Below are positions 41,539 through 48,920 of a stretch of 52,632 nt of DNA, piece by piece. The notes beneath the pieces were generated by a model. The model made no database searches. It was not told where the DNA came from and saw nothing but the letters and a program-made list of their open reading frames with translations. Every line of letters begins with the position of its first letter. Within the stretch, counting starts at the first letter, position 1. The stretch comes from CAYOHP01 sp964403795 [NCBI: uncultured bacterium] (GTDB lineage: Bacteria > Muiribacteriota > UBA6191 > CAZXTJ01). The DNA is taken from the NCBI GenBank assembly GCA_964403795.1, contig CAYOHP010000030.1, positions 1,728-54,359 on the forward strand, written 5' to 3'. The position numbers and the translations under genes are program-made.

Positions 41539-43328
41539 CCGGTTCCTCCTTCGTCGAGCGCCCTGGCCAGGCTCCCGCCCAGGCGCTTCAGGCGCCGCTC
41601 CGCCGCCACCCTCGAGAGTCCGGTCCGGCCCATCAGCACGGCCGTCTTCACCCTACCGCGTGCCTCGGCGAGCAGCGCCTCGCGCTCGGCCTCGCTCCGC
41701 CCCGGCAGGAGTTCCCCCAGGATCCGCCCGGCCCGTCCGGCCAGCTTGCGGCAGCGGATCTGCAGATCCACCATGTAGTTCCGGTAGGCCTTGCCGTTTC
41801 GCACCCATGCCAGGGTCGAGACCAGGTTCAGGGCCACCTTGGCGGCGCTGCCGGCGTGCATGCGGGTCGACCCCCGCAGGAGCTCCGGCCCGGTGGGGAG
41901 CACCACCCCGATGGTCGCCAGCGCCAGCAGCGGCGAGAGCGGGTTGGAAGTGACCACCCCGGTGACTGCGCCGCGCCGGGCCGCTTCCCGCAGTCCACCT
42001 TCCACGAACGGGGTGGTGCCGCTGGCCGCGATCCCCACCACCACGTCGTTCCCGCTCACCCGACGCCGGGCCAGCTCCAAGGCCGAGGCCTCGGGATCGT
42101 CCTCGGCACCTTCCACCGAGACGAAGGCCGCCTGCCGTCCCCCTGCCAGGAACGCGGTCACCCGGGTCCCGGGCACATGGAAGGTCGGCGGCGACTCGCT
42201 GGCGTCGAGCACGCCCAATCTCCCGCTGGTGCCGGCCCCCAGATAGACCAGCCGGCCTCCCTTCCCGAAGGCCGTCGCCACCGCCTCGACCAGGCGGATC
42301 AGGGGCTCGCGGGCCAGCCCGGCGGCCTCCGCCACCCGGCGTTCCTCGGAGAGGAAGAGGTCGACGAGCTCGGGGACCTGCATGCGATCGAGACTCCCGG
42401 AGCGGGGGTTCCCGAGCTCGGTGGGCGGACCCGGGGCCTCCCGGGGAAGATCCAGGCAATCGGGGCCCGGAGCCCCACCCTCCGCCAGGCCGCCGAGGGC
42501 CGCGAACGCCGCCTCCCGGGAGACGACCCCGGCCAGGGGCCATCCCTCCTCGGCCAAAGCCTCGCCGAGCAGGCCCCGGTAGAGACCCGAGCCGAAGAGC
42601 CCCCCGAATCCCCACACCCCGGTCCCGGCCGGCAAGCCCGCCCGGCGCCCGGCCGCCGCCCCCTGGGCGGCGGCGCGAGCCAGGCGAGCCCGCAGCCATT
42701 CCCGCTCTTCGGGGATCGCCTCGGCCACCTCGAGGTACCCCCGGGCCAGGGACGCCAGCTCGCGGCCCTGGGCGGCGGCCCGCCCCAGCACCGCTTCGAG
42801 CGGTCCCTCGATGCGTTCCAGCAAAGCCGCCGCCAAAGGCCCGGGCGCCTCCCCGTCGGCCACCCGGGAGAGCGCCTCGAAGGCCCTGCGTCCCAGTTCC
42901 ACGCCCCCTCCGGGATCGCCCGCAGTCGGCCCCCGGCCCCCCGCCCGGGTCACCCCGGCAGGCCCGCGGGCCATGGCGATGGACCCGGTCCCGGCCAGCC
43001 ACACGACCCCCCGGGGCCCGACCGCCGCCAGCGGGCCGTAGGCATCGGGCACCACCCGGAGCGCCCCCGAGAGCCCGGCCGCCCTGGCCATGAAGGCCAC
43101 CTCGGCCCGGCCCGCCGGGCTCCCGGCACCCGCCGCCCCGACCACCATGGCCACGTCCGCGGGGACCTCGCGAGCCACCCGGGCGAGCAGCCGCCACAGC
43201 CCGCTCTCGAGTCGGGGTGCGGTCGCCGCCGAGGGTCCCGCCTCCTCCCACATCCGGCTGCCCAGCCGGGCCCGGGCGCCCGATCCCCCGGCGTCGACCA
43301 CCAGCACCTCGGGCACGGCCAGGCTCAT
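41535..43328 (-). CDS. murQ: Bifunctional N-acetyl-hexosamine kinase / MurNAc-6-phosphate etherase fusion
   Basis: The 597-residue protein joins two enzymes. Residues 1 to about 290 are a BadF/BcrA-type kinase (VLVVDAGGSGARARLG, phosphate 1 loop; VVWLAGTGSIAMA, phosphate 2 loop; VWGFGGLFGSG), as in MurK. Residues about 305-597 are MurQ (YLGAGTSGRLGVLDASESPPTF with E378, VEGAEDD with E409, VVGIAASGTTPFV, LLRGSTRMHAGSAAKVALNLVST). E378 and E409 match E83 and E114 of E. coli MurQ. The chain should phosphorylate MurNAc and then remove lactate to give GlcNAc-6-P. ATG 43328 overlaps the permease stop as ATGA. Confidence 0.9.
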   Translation of the reverse strand: MSLAVPEVLVVDAGGSGARARLGSRMWEEAGPSAATAPRLESGLWRLLARVAREVPADVAMVVGAAGAGSPAGRAEVAFMARAAGLSGALRVVPDAYGPLAAVGPRGVVWLAGTGSIAMARGPAGVTRAGGRGPTAGDPGGGVELGRRAFEALSRVADGEAPGPLAAALLERIEGPLEAVLGRAAAQGRELASLARGYLEVAEAIPEEREWLRARLARAAAQGAAAGRRAGLPAGTGVWGFGGLFGSGLYRGLLGEALAEEGWPLAGVVSREAAFAALGGLAEGGAPGPDCLDLPREAPGPPTELGNPRSGSLDRMQVPELVDLFLSEERRVAEAAGLAREPLIRLVEAVATAFGKGGRLVYLGAGTSGRLGVLDASESPPTFHVPGTRVTAFLAGGRQAAFVSVEGAEDDPEASALELARRRVSGNDVVVGIAASGTTPFVEGGLREAARRGAVTGVVTSNPLSPLLALATIGVVLPTGPELLRGSTRMHAGSAAKVALNLVSTLAWVRNGKAYRNYMVDLQIRCRKLAGRAGRILGELLPGRSEAEREALLAEARGRVKTAVLMGRTGLSRVAAERRLKRLGGSLARALDEGGTG

Positions 43329-44185
43329 CCCTTCACCGCCCCGGCCGACAGGCCCCGGGTGAAGAACCGGCCCAGCAGCCCGAAGAGCACCAGGGTCGGG
43401 AGCGCCGAGAGGGTCGCCCCCGCCAGCAGCAGGCCGTGGTCGGTCTCGTGCTGCCCCTGCAAGGTGGCGAGCCCCACCGCCAGCGTGTAGCGGTCCGAAC
43501 CCAGGAGCACGAGCAACGGCCACAGGAAGGCGTTCCAGCTCGACACGAAGGCGAAGAGCCCGAGCGTCGCGGCGGTGGGTGCAGCCAGCGGCAGGGCCAC
43601 CCGGAAGAAGACGCCCCACTCCGAGCACCCGTCGATCCGGGCGGCATCCACCAGCTCGTCGGGGAGCTGCTGCATGCGGGTGTGCATGAGCAGGATCCCG
43701 AAGGGCGTCACGATCGAGGGCAGCACCGCCCCCGCCAGGGTGTCGACCAGCCCGAGCTTGGTGACCAGCAGGAACAGCGGCACCACCAGCACCTGGCCCG
43801 GCACCATCATGAGGAGCCCGAGCCCTGCCAGGAGCCCGGTCCGCCCCGGGAAGCGGTGCTTGGCGAGGGCGTAGGCGAACCCGGCCGCGGTCAGCACCTG
43901 GCCGGCCGCCGAGGCCAGCGCCACCAGTGCCGAGTTCCAGGCCCAGAGACCCAGGGTGGCGTGCTCGAACAGGCCCCGATAGCTCTGGAACGAGAAGTCG
44001 CCCGGCGAGGTCCCGATCGGCAGCCCCGGACCGTCGAGCACCCGGGACGCCAGGAACGAGCCGTAGATCATCCAGGCCAGCGGGAACACCGAGACCAGGG
44101 CCCAGCCCCCCAGCACCAGCAGCGCCGGCAGCCGCCCCGGCCCCGGACGGAGGCCCGGGGTCTCGCCCACCGCCGCCGCGCTCAC
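43325..44185 (-). CDS. Carbohydrate ABC transporter permease (MalG type), orphan
   Basis: The 286-residue protein has six membrane helices and the EAA loop DELVDAARIDGCSEWGVFFRVALPLAAP that contacts the ATPase. It matches MalG/AraQ-type sugar permeases. The partner permease, binding protein and ATPase are not in the window. Position directly before the kinase-MurQ fusion suggests uptake of an amino sugar such as MurNAc or GlcNAc, or of a disaccharide; this is inference. The GTG at 44185 overlaps the histidine kinase stop as GTGA. Confidence 0.88.
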   Translation of the reverse strand: MSAAAVGETPGLRPGPGRLPALLVLGGWALVSVFPLAWMIYGSFLASRVLDGPGLPIGTSPGDFSFQSYRGLFEHATLGLWAWNSALVALASAAGQVLTAAGFAYALAKHRFPGRTGLLAGLGLLMMVPGQVLVVPLFLLVTKLGLVDTLAGAVLPSIVTPFGILLMHTRMQQLPDELVDAARIDGCSEWGVFFRVALPLAAPTAATLGLFAFVSSWNAFLWPLLVLLGSDRYTLAVGLATLQGQHETDHGLLLAGATLSALPTLVLFGLLGRFFTRGLSAGAVKG

Positions 44186-45315
44186 GACGAGCTCCCGGGG
44201 CGGCGGGGAGGCAACGAGAGGTCGGCGACCGTCACCGGGAGGTAGACCTTGAAGACGGCGCCCTCTCCCACCTTCGACTCGACCACGATGGAACCTCCGT
44301 GGGCCTCCACCAGCTTCTGGCAGATGGCGAGCCCGAGCCCGGTCCCCCCACCGCCCTTGCGCCTGGTGAAGAAGGGCCGGAACAGCGACGCGAGGTCGGC
44401 CTCGGCGATCCCGCCCCCCCGGTCCGCCACCCGGAACTCGATGGCATCGAGCACCTGGTCCGAGGACCTGCCGGGCAGCTCCCGGCAGCCGACCCTCCGG
44501 GTCGAGACCACCACCTCCCCGCCCTGGGGCTGGGCCTGGCAGGCATTGACGACCAGGTTCATCAGGACCTGCATGATCCGGTCGGGATCCATCGACACCT
44601 CGGGGAGATCGCCGGCCAACCGGGTCTCGACCCGGATCCCCGGCGGGATCCGGGCCAGGGCGAGGGAGGCCTCGACCACCCGGTTGGGGGCGGTGGGACG
44701 CTTGGCCAGGCGCGGCTCTCCCCCGTACTGGAGGATGTCCTCGATCAACTCGTCGAGCCGGGCCACCTCCTGGAACACGATCTTCACGTAGTCGTCGACC
44801 GGCTTGCCGAGCTGGGCCTTGACCTCGCAGAGTTCGGCCGCCGCCCGGATCGCATGCAGGGGATTGCGGATCTCGTGGGCCACCCCGGCGGCCATGGTGC
44901 CGAGCGCGGCCAGGGTCTCGCTGCGTCGGGCCTGTTCCCGGAGGCGCTGGATCTCGGTCAGGTCCCGGAACACGATTACGTACCCGAGCACGGTGCGGCT
45001 CCCGTCGACCAGGTTCGAGATGGTGAACCCGAGCGGCAGGACCCGTCCGTCGGGCCGGGTGTACTCGGCGCTGACCTGGCGGCGGCTGGCCCCTAGGGCC
45101 GGATCCCGGGTGCGGTGGTCGTTGATCAGGACCACGAAGGGAAGGAACCGGTCGTCCCCCACGATGGGGGCTCCGAGCAGGGTCTCGGCCGGGACCCCCA
45201 GGGTCTCCTCGGCCTCCCGATTCAGGAAGGCCACGTGACTCGTCAGGTCGACGACCATGACCCCGGTGTTGATGGAGTCGAGGACGTAGTCCGAGAGCCG
45301 CTCGAGCTCGATCAT
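44182..45315 (-). CDS. PAS-domain sensor histidine kinase, cytoplasmic, orphan
   Basis: The 377-residue protein has a PAS domain (about 8-120: TGVMVVDLTSHVAFLNREAEETLG, PLGFTISNL, GYVIVFRDLTE), a HisKA domain (LAALGTMAAGVAHEIRNPLHAIRAAAELC, H147) and an HATPase domain (MNLVVNACQAQ, DRGGGI, GTGLGLAI). It has no membrane segment and is NtrB/AtoS-like. No response regulator is encoded nearby. Its place within the cell-wall operon suggests it may sense a turnover product. ATG 45315 lies 18 nt after the pgpA stop, without a clear ribosome site. Confidence 0.88.
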   Translation of the reverse strand: MIELERLSDYVLDSINTGVMVVDLTSHVAFLNREAEETLGVPAETLLGAPIVGDDRFLPFVVLINDHRTRDPALGASRRQVSAEYTRPDGRVLPLGFTISNLVDGSRTVLGYVIVFRDLTEIQRLREQARRSETLAALGTMAAGVAHEIRNPLHAIRAAAELCEVKAQLGKPVDDYVKIVFQEVARLDELIEDILQYGGEPRLAKRPTAPNRVVEASLALARIPPGIRVETRLAGDLPEVSMDPDRIMQVLMNLVVNACQAQPQGGEVVVSTRRVGCRELPGRSSDQVLDAIEFRVADRGGGIAEADLASLFRPFFTRRKGGGGTGLGLAICQKLVEAHGGSIVVESKVGEGAVFKVYLPVTVADLSLPPRRPGSSS

Positions 45316-45333
45316 GGGGCCGGCTTCACGGGC

Positions 45334-45942
45334 TCAGAGGTCCCCGACCCCTACCTTGGCCGCCACCGGCGCCAGGTCCAGGGCCGACTTCCAGAACAGG
45401 TTGAACCCGCCCCAGGTGATCAGGATGGTGACCAGGGCACAGGCGATGTCGTCGAGCATGAAACCGACCCCGCCGGGGATCTCCCGGGCCTTCGAGATCG
45501 GGAAGGGCTGGATCATCTCCACCAGCCAGAACACCGCGAAGATCACCGCCAGCATGCTCTTCCAATTGGGGTGGAAGGCGGGTGCGAAGGGAGCGGCCGC
45601 CATCATGAAGCCGACCATGCAATCGGTCGACATGATCGAGGCCTCGGACGATCCCCAGTAGGGCTCCGCCTTGCCGGTCACCCAGCCCGCGAAGCAGGCC
45701 AGCACGAAGAGGATTGCGAAGTGGTAGAAGGGCACCAGGTGGAGGACCCCGAGCACGTACCAGCCGCCGACGCCGACGATCATCCCGGCGGTACCGGGGG
45801 CCGGGGGCAGCAGATAGCTGGCCCCGAACGAGGTCGAGAGGAACTTGAGCGGTCCCTCCAGCGACGGGTTCAGCTTCACCGGCTCGGGCTTGGTCTTGTT
45901 GCGGACTCGGCTCGGCGGCGGTCTCGGGATATGGCCCTGCAC
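45334..45942 (-). CDS. pgpA: Phosphatidylglycerophosphatase A
   Basis: The 202-residue membrane protein has FLSTSFGASYLLPPAPGTAGMIVG, MVGFMMA, and FWLVEMIQPFPISKAREIPGGVGFMLDDIACALVT, which match the PgpA motifs (APGT, FRxFDIxKPxPI, GGxGIMxDD). The usual D-E-IVG is STDCMVG, with Asp kept. It removes phosphate from PG-phosphate, the product of PgsA encoded 16 nt upstream. The GTG start at 45942 has AGGAGG 6 nt before it. Confidence 0.85.
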   Translation of the reverse strand: MQGHIPRPPPSRVRNKTKPEPVKLNPSLEGPLKFLSTSFGASYLLPPAPGTAGMIVGVGGWYVLGVLHLVPFYHFAILFVLACFAGWVTGKAEPYWGSSEASIMSTDCMVGFMMAAAPFAPAFHPNWKSMLAVIFAVFWLVEMIQPFPISKAREIPGGVGFMLDDIACALVTILITWGGFNLFWKSALDLAPVAAKVGVGDL

Positions 45943-45958
45943 CAGTCCCCTCCTCTCG

Positions 45959-46639
45959 TCACGACCCCAGGTGGGGCCAACTGTCCCGGAAGTACTGGAC
46001 CCCCGTGATCAAGGTCAGGCCCAGCGACACGAACACGCAGGCGGTAGCCAGGTATCCGTAGTAGATGACCACCGAGACCGGCACCGTGAGCCACCCGCCT
46101 CCCGCGAGCTCCTGCAAGGAAAGGTGCAGCAGCACCGCCACCAGGGCCACCATCTGGAAGATGGTCTTCACCTTGGCCCAGCGGGACACCGCCACCTGCA
46201 CGCCCTCGGCGGCCAGCACCATGCGAAGCCCCATGACCGCGAATTCCCGGCCGAGCAGCAGGCCCACCACCCAGCCGGCCACCGCCCCCTTCTCGACCAG
46301 CAGCACGAACACGCCGGTGGCGAGCAGCTTGTCGGCCACCGGGTCGATCAGCCGGCCGAAGCGGGTGACTTCCTGGCGGGTGCGGGCCAGGTGCCCGTCG
46401 ACCGCGTCGGTGATCCCGGCGGCCAGGGTCAGGACCATGGCCAGGGTGTAGACCAGGCTCCCGTCCGCCCCGGGCCGGGCCGGCGAGAACACCAGCAGGC
46501 CCATGAGCAGCGGGACCACCAGGACCCGGGCCACCGTCAGCAGGTTCGGGAGGTTCCACCGGATCTTCCGCACCCTGGCCGTGCCCGGGACGAGATCGGT
46601 CGCAGGGAATCCGCCGGCTTCGCTGGCCGTAGTGCTCAT
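45959..46639 (-). CDS. pgsA: CDP-diacylglycerol-glycerol-3-phosphate 3-phosphatidyltransferase
   Basis: The 226-residue membrane protein has NLPNLLTVARVLVVPLLMGLL and the CDP-alcohol phosphotransferase signature DAVDGHLARTRQEVTRFGRLIDPVADK (D-G-x2-A-R-x8-G-x3-D-x3-D). It makes phosphatidylglycerol phosphate, which PgpA then dephosphorylates. ATG 46639 overlaps the rimO stop as ATGA. A hydrophilic N-terminus of about 25 residues precedes the family start. Confidence 0.93.
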   Translation of the reverse strand: MSTTASEAGGFPATDLVPGTARVRKIRWNLPNLLTVARVLVVPLLMGLLVFSPARPGADGSLVYTLAMVLTLAAGITDAVDGHLARTRQEVTRFGRLIDPVADKLLATGVFVLLVEKGAVAGWVVGLLLGREFAVMGLRMVLAAEGVQVAVSRWAKVKTIFQMVALVAVLLHLSLQELAGGGWLTVPVSVVIYYGYLATACVFVSLGLTLITGVQYFRDSWPHLGS

Positions 46640-48024
46640 ACCGCCACGGCCTCCCGCCCGGCAACCGGTCCCCGCCCGGGGGCCACCATCCCGACCCAGC
46701 GTCCTTCGAAGTCGAAGCCGTCCTCGTCCTCCGGGACCACCCGCACCATGGATCCGATCGGCACCGGCTCGAGGGGAGCCGGGACGAAGACCAGGCCGTC
46801 GACCTCGGGGGCCTGGGTGGGGAGCCGGCAGGCGAGCTGGTCTCCCTGGACCTCGACCACCAGGGCCTCTTGCTCCCGGCCCAGCCCGAACACCTCGGTC
46901 CGTCGCACCTCGGCGTAGATCTCCCGGAGCCTTTCGGCCCTCTCGGCGGCCACCTCGGGATCGACCTTGCCCGGCAGGTCGAAGGCCCGGGTCCCGTCCT
47001 CGTCGCTGTACTCGAAGACGCCCATCCATTCGAAGCGGGCCCGCCGCACGAACTCCGAGAGCGTCTCGAAGGCGGCCTCGTCCTCCCCCGGGAACCCGAC
47101 CAGCATGGTGGAGCGCACCGCCAGACCGGGGACCCGGGCCCGGATCCCGTCGAGGTACTCCAGGAACCGTTCCCCGCCGTGACCCCGCCGCATCGCCTTC
47201 AGCACCCCGGTGTCGGCGTGCTGGAAGGGCATGTCGAGGTAGGGCACCAGCCGCGGCTCGCCCGCCATCCTCTCGACCACCGCGTCGGGCAGCGAGAACG
47301 GGTAGGCATAGAGGAACCGCAGCCAGCGCACGCCGGTTTCCGCCAGCAGGGTCTCGATCAGCCCGTCGAGTCCCGGCCGGTAGCCGATGTCGGTGCCGTA
47401 GCGGCACAAGTCCTGGGCGACCAGCACGAGTTCGTGGGCGCCCTGGACCTCGACCAGGTTACGGGCCTCGGCCACCAGCTGCTCGACCGGGACCGAGACC
47501 TGCTCGCCCTTGAAGTTGGGGATGGCGCAGAAGCTGCAGGTCCGGTCGCATCCCTGGCTGATCCGCAGGTAGGCCATCCCGGGCTCGTTCAGGAGCACCG
47601 AGCGCACCCCGGGGTCCTGGAGCCGGGGCCGGGCCGGACCCAGCTCCCGGTCGGCCACCGCCTCGAGGGCCGCCGGCAGGGACCCGGTCAGCCAATGGTC
47701 GACCTCGGGGAGTTCGGCCCGCAGCTCCTCGGGGTAGCGCTCGAGCAGGCAGCCGGCCACCGCCAAGGTGCGTCCAGCGCCCTCGCCCTTGTTCTTCCCG
47801 TAGGCGACGATGGTGTCGAGCGACTCCTGCTTGGCGGGTCCGATGAAGCCGCAGGTATTGACCACCACCAGGTCGGCCGCCAGCGAGTCGGTCTCGTAGC
47901 GGTAGCCGCGGGCCAGCAGGCCCGAGAGCAGGCGCTCGGAGTCGACCTGGTTCTTCGAGCACCCCAGGGAAACGAGCGAGACCGATCGAGCGGGCTCGGA
48001 GACGGGCGGACGGCGGGACGGCAA
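46636..48024 (-). CDS. rimO: Ribosomal protein S12 methylthiotransferase
   Basis: The protein of about 462 residues has the UPF0004 domain (VSLVSLGCSKNQVDSERLL, VVNTCGFIGPAKQES, AVAGCLLERY), the radical SAM motif ISQGCDRTCSFCAIPNFKG (CxxxCxxC) and a C-terminal TRAM domain. It adds a methylthio group to Asp89 of S12. The start was set at TTG 48024 (LPSRRPPVSEPARSVSLVSLGC), since GGAGAGGG lies just upstream and no ATG or GTG is in a suitable place; the frame is open to 48117. It heads the long minus-strand operon, behind a promoter at 48058-48087. Confidence 0.93.
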   Translation of the reverse strand: MPSRRPPVSEPARSVSLVSLGCSKNQVDSERLLSGLLARGYRYETDSLAADLVVVNTCGFIGPAKQESLDTIVAYGKNKGEGAGRTLAVAGCLLERYPEELRAELPEVDHWLTGSLPAALEAVADRELGPARPRLQDPGVRSVLLNEPGMAYLRISQGCDRTCSFCAIPNFKGEQVSVPVEQLVAEARNLVEVQGAHELVLVAQDLCRYGTDIGYRPGLDGLIETLLAETGVRWLRFLYAYPFSLPDAVVERMAGEPRLVPYLDMPFQHADTGVLKAMRRGHGGERFLEYLDGIRARVPGLAVRSTMLVGFPGEDEAAFETLSEFVRRARFEWMGVFEYSDEDGTRAFDLPGKVDPEVAAERAERLREIYAEVRRTEVFGLGREQEALVVEVQGDQLACRLPTQAPEVDGLVFVPAPLEPVPIGSMVRVVPEDEDGFDFEGRWVGMVAPGRGPVAGREAVAV

Positions 48025-48325
48025 GGGGAACCCTCTCCCCGGGCTTCGGGGGCGGGAACGATAGCAGGGATCGTCCCCGGCCGTCAGCCCCGATGGTCTC
48101 GCTCCCGAGGCTGACACGATCCCCGCCCCGGTCCGGGACCAGGAGGCCGGAGATCGGCTCCGACCTACCGCGAAGGTGGGCCTGGTACTCTCGCGTGCTC
48201 GCCTCGCGACCCGGCGGCGCCGGGCTCGAGGCCTCCGGCACCGAGGTGGCTCATGGCGAGGAAGAGGGAGACGCGGAAACCGCGCCCCCCGGGGGGAGCG
48301 CGGTCTGGGTCGGGCGACGAGCGGA
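48025..48325. other. Intergenic region between rimO and the MerR-family gene
   Basis: This 301-bp stretch holds the rimO promoter (48058-48087) and its leader. Its right part, downstream of the MerR-family stop, has a short GC hairpin at 48210-48224 (CCCGGC-GGC-GCCGGG). Open frames here look like shadows. No RNA gene was recognised. Confidence 0.5.
48058..48087 (-). promoter_or_regulatory. Promoter of the rimO-pgsA-pgpA-cell wall operon
   Basis: Read leftwards, CTGACG (48087-48082), 18 bp, TATCGT (48063-48058), with TGC before the -10 as in extended -10 elements. It lies about 35 nt before the TTG start of rimO. Confidence 0.5.
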
Positions 48326-48760
48326 TCAGGCGTTGGCGGCCTGGTCCTCCATCATCTCGCCGGACTCGGGGAACACCTTGTCGACCTCGTCGCGCAGCTT
48401 GGCGACGTCGAAGCGGATGTAGTTCTGGCCGGAGATCGAGTTCATCAGGACCTCGCCGTTGAAGACCAGGATCCGGTCGCCCTCGATCAGGAAGGTCAGG
48501 TCGGTCATGGGATGGCTGACCTGGGGCAGCAGCGAGCGCAGCGACTTGATGGTCTTGCGCAGGCGCTGGATCGAGAAGTTGTGATCCCTCAGGGTCTTGG
48601 CGACCTTGAGCTGGATCAGGTCGCCGAAGGTGTACAGGCGGTACTTCCCTTTGCGGCGGTACGACGGCTTGATGAAGCTCGTCTTGTCCCAGTATTGGAT
48701 CTGTCGGTAGCTGATGCCGACGATCTGGGCCACGTCCTTCGGGGTGAAGAAACTCTTCAC
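48326..48760 (-). CDS. MerR-family transcriptional regulator
   Basis: The 144-residue protein starts with a MerR winged helix-turn-helix: FFTPKDVAQIVGISYRQIQYWDKTSFIKPSYRRKGKYRLYTFGDLIQLKVAKTLRDHNFSIQRLRKTIKSL. The C-terminal part (about 80-144) has no cysteines and reads like a small ligand or dimer domain (LTFLIEGDRILVFNGEVLMNS). It is not a metal sensor of the MerR/CueR kind. GTG 48760 follows GGAGGA by about 9 nt. It is divergent from the amidase-like gene, with an inverted repeat between, and may control both. Confidence 0.85.
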   Translation of the reverse strand: MKSFFTPKDVAQIVGISYRQIQYWDKTSFIKPSYRRKGKYRLYTFGDLIQLKVAKTLRDHNFSIQRLRKTIKSLRSLLPQVSHPMTDLTFLIEGDRILVFNGEVLMNSISGQNYIRFDVAKLRDEVDKVFPESGEMMEDQAANA

Positions 48761-48844
48761 GATGCGCGACTCCTCCGGTGCGGTGTCCAAGTGCTGCGTC
48801 CCCGGGCACGAACCGCCTCCGGTCCGACCCACAACAGGTATCGG

Positions 48845-48884
48845 CCCATGCCGACCCCCGTTCTCCAGCCCTCCCGGGCATGGG
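48845..48884. promoter_or_regulatory. Inverted repeat CCCATGCC-N24-GGCATGGG, possible MerR operator
   Basis: A perfect 8-bp inverted repeat lies between the divergent MerR-family and amidase-like genes, ending 3 bp before the -35 hexamer of the latter. The spacer is longer than in classical MerR operators, which sit between -35 and -10. Confidence 0.4.
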
Positions 48885-48887
48885 ACG

Positions 48888-48916
48888 TTGTCAGCGACCG
48901 CCGAGCCAGGTAGGAT
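48888..48916 (+). promoter_or_regulatory. Sigma70-type promoter of the amidase-like gene
   Basis: TTGTCA at 48888-48893, a 17-bp spacer and TAGGAT at 48911-48916 form a near-consensus promoter. The predicted transcription start lies at or just after the GTG at 48921, so the mRNA would be leaderless or translation must start further inside. Confidence 0.6.
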
Positions 48917-48920
48917 GCGG

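Noticed and set aside
48200-48330. tRNA or small RNA between rimO and the MerR-family gene
   Set aside because: No cloverleaf or T-loop sequence could be found; only a short GC hairpin is present.
48825-48859. Direct repeat CCGACCC upstream of the MerR-family gene
   Set aside because: Seven GC-rich bases repeated once within 30 bp is likely by chance; the longer inverted repeat nearby is a better candidate.
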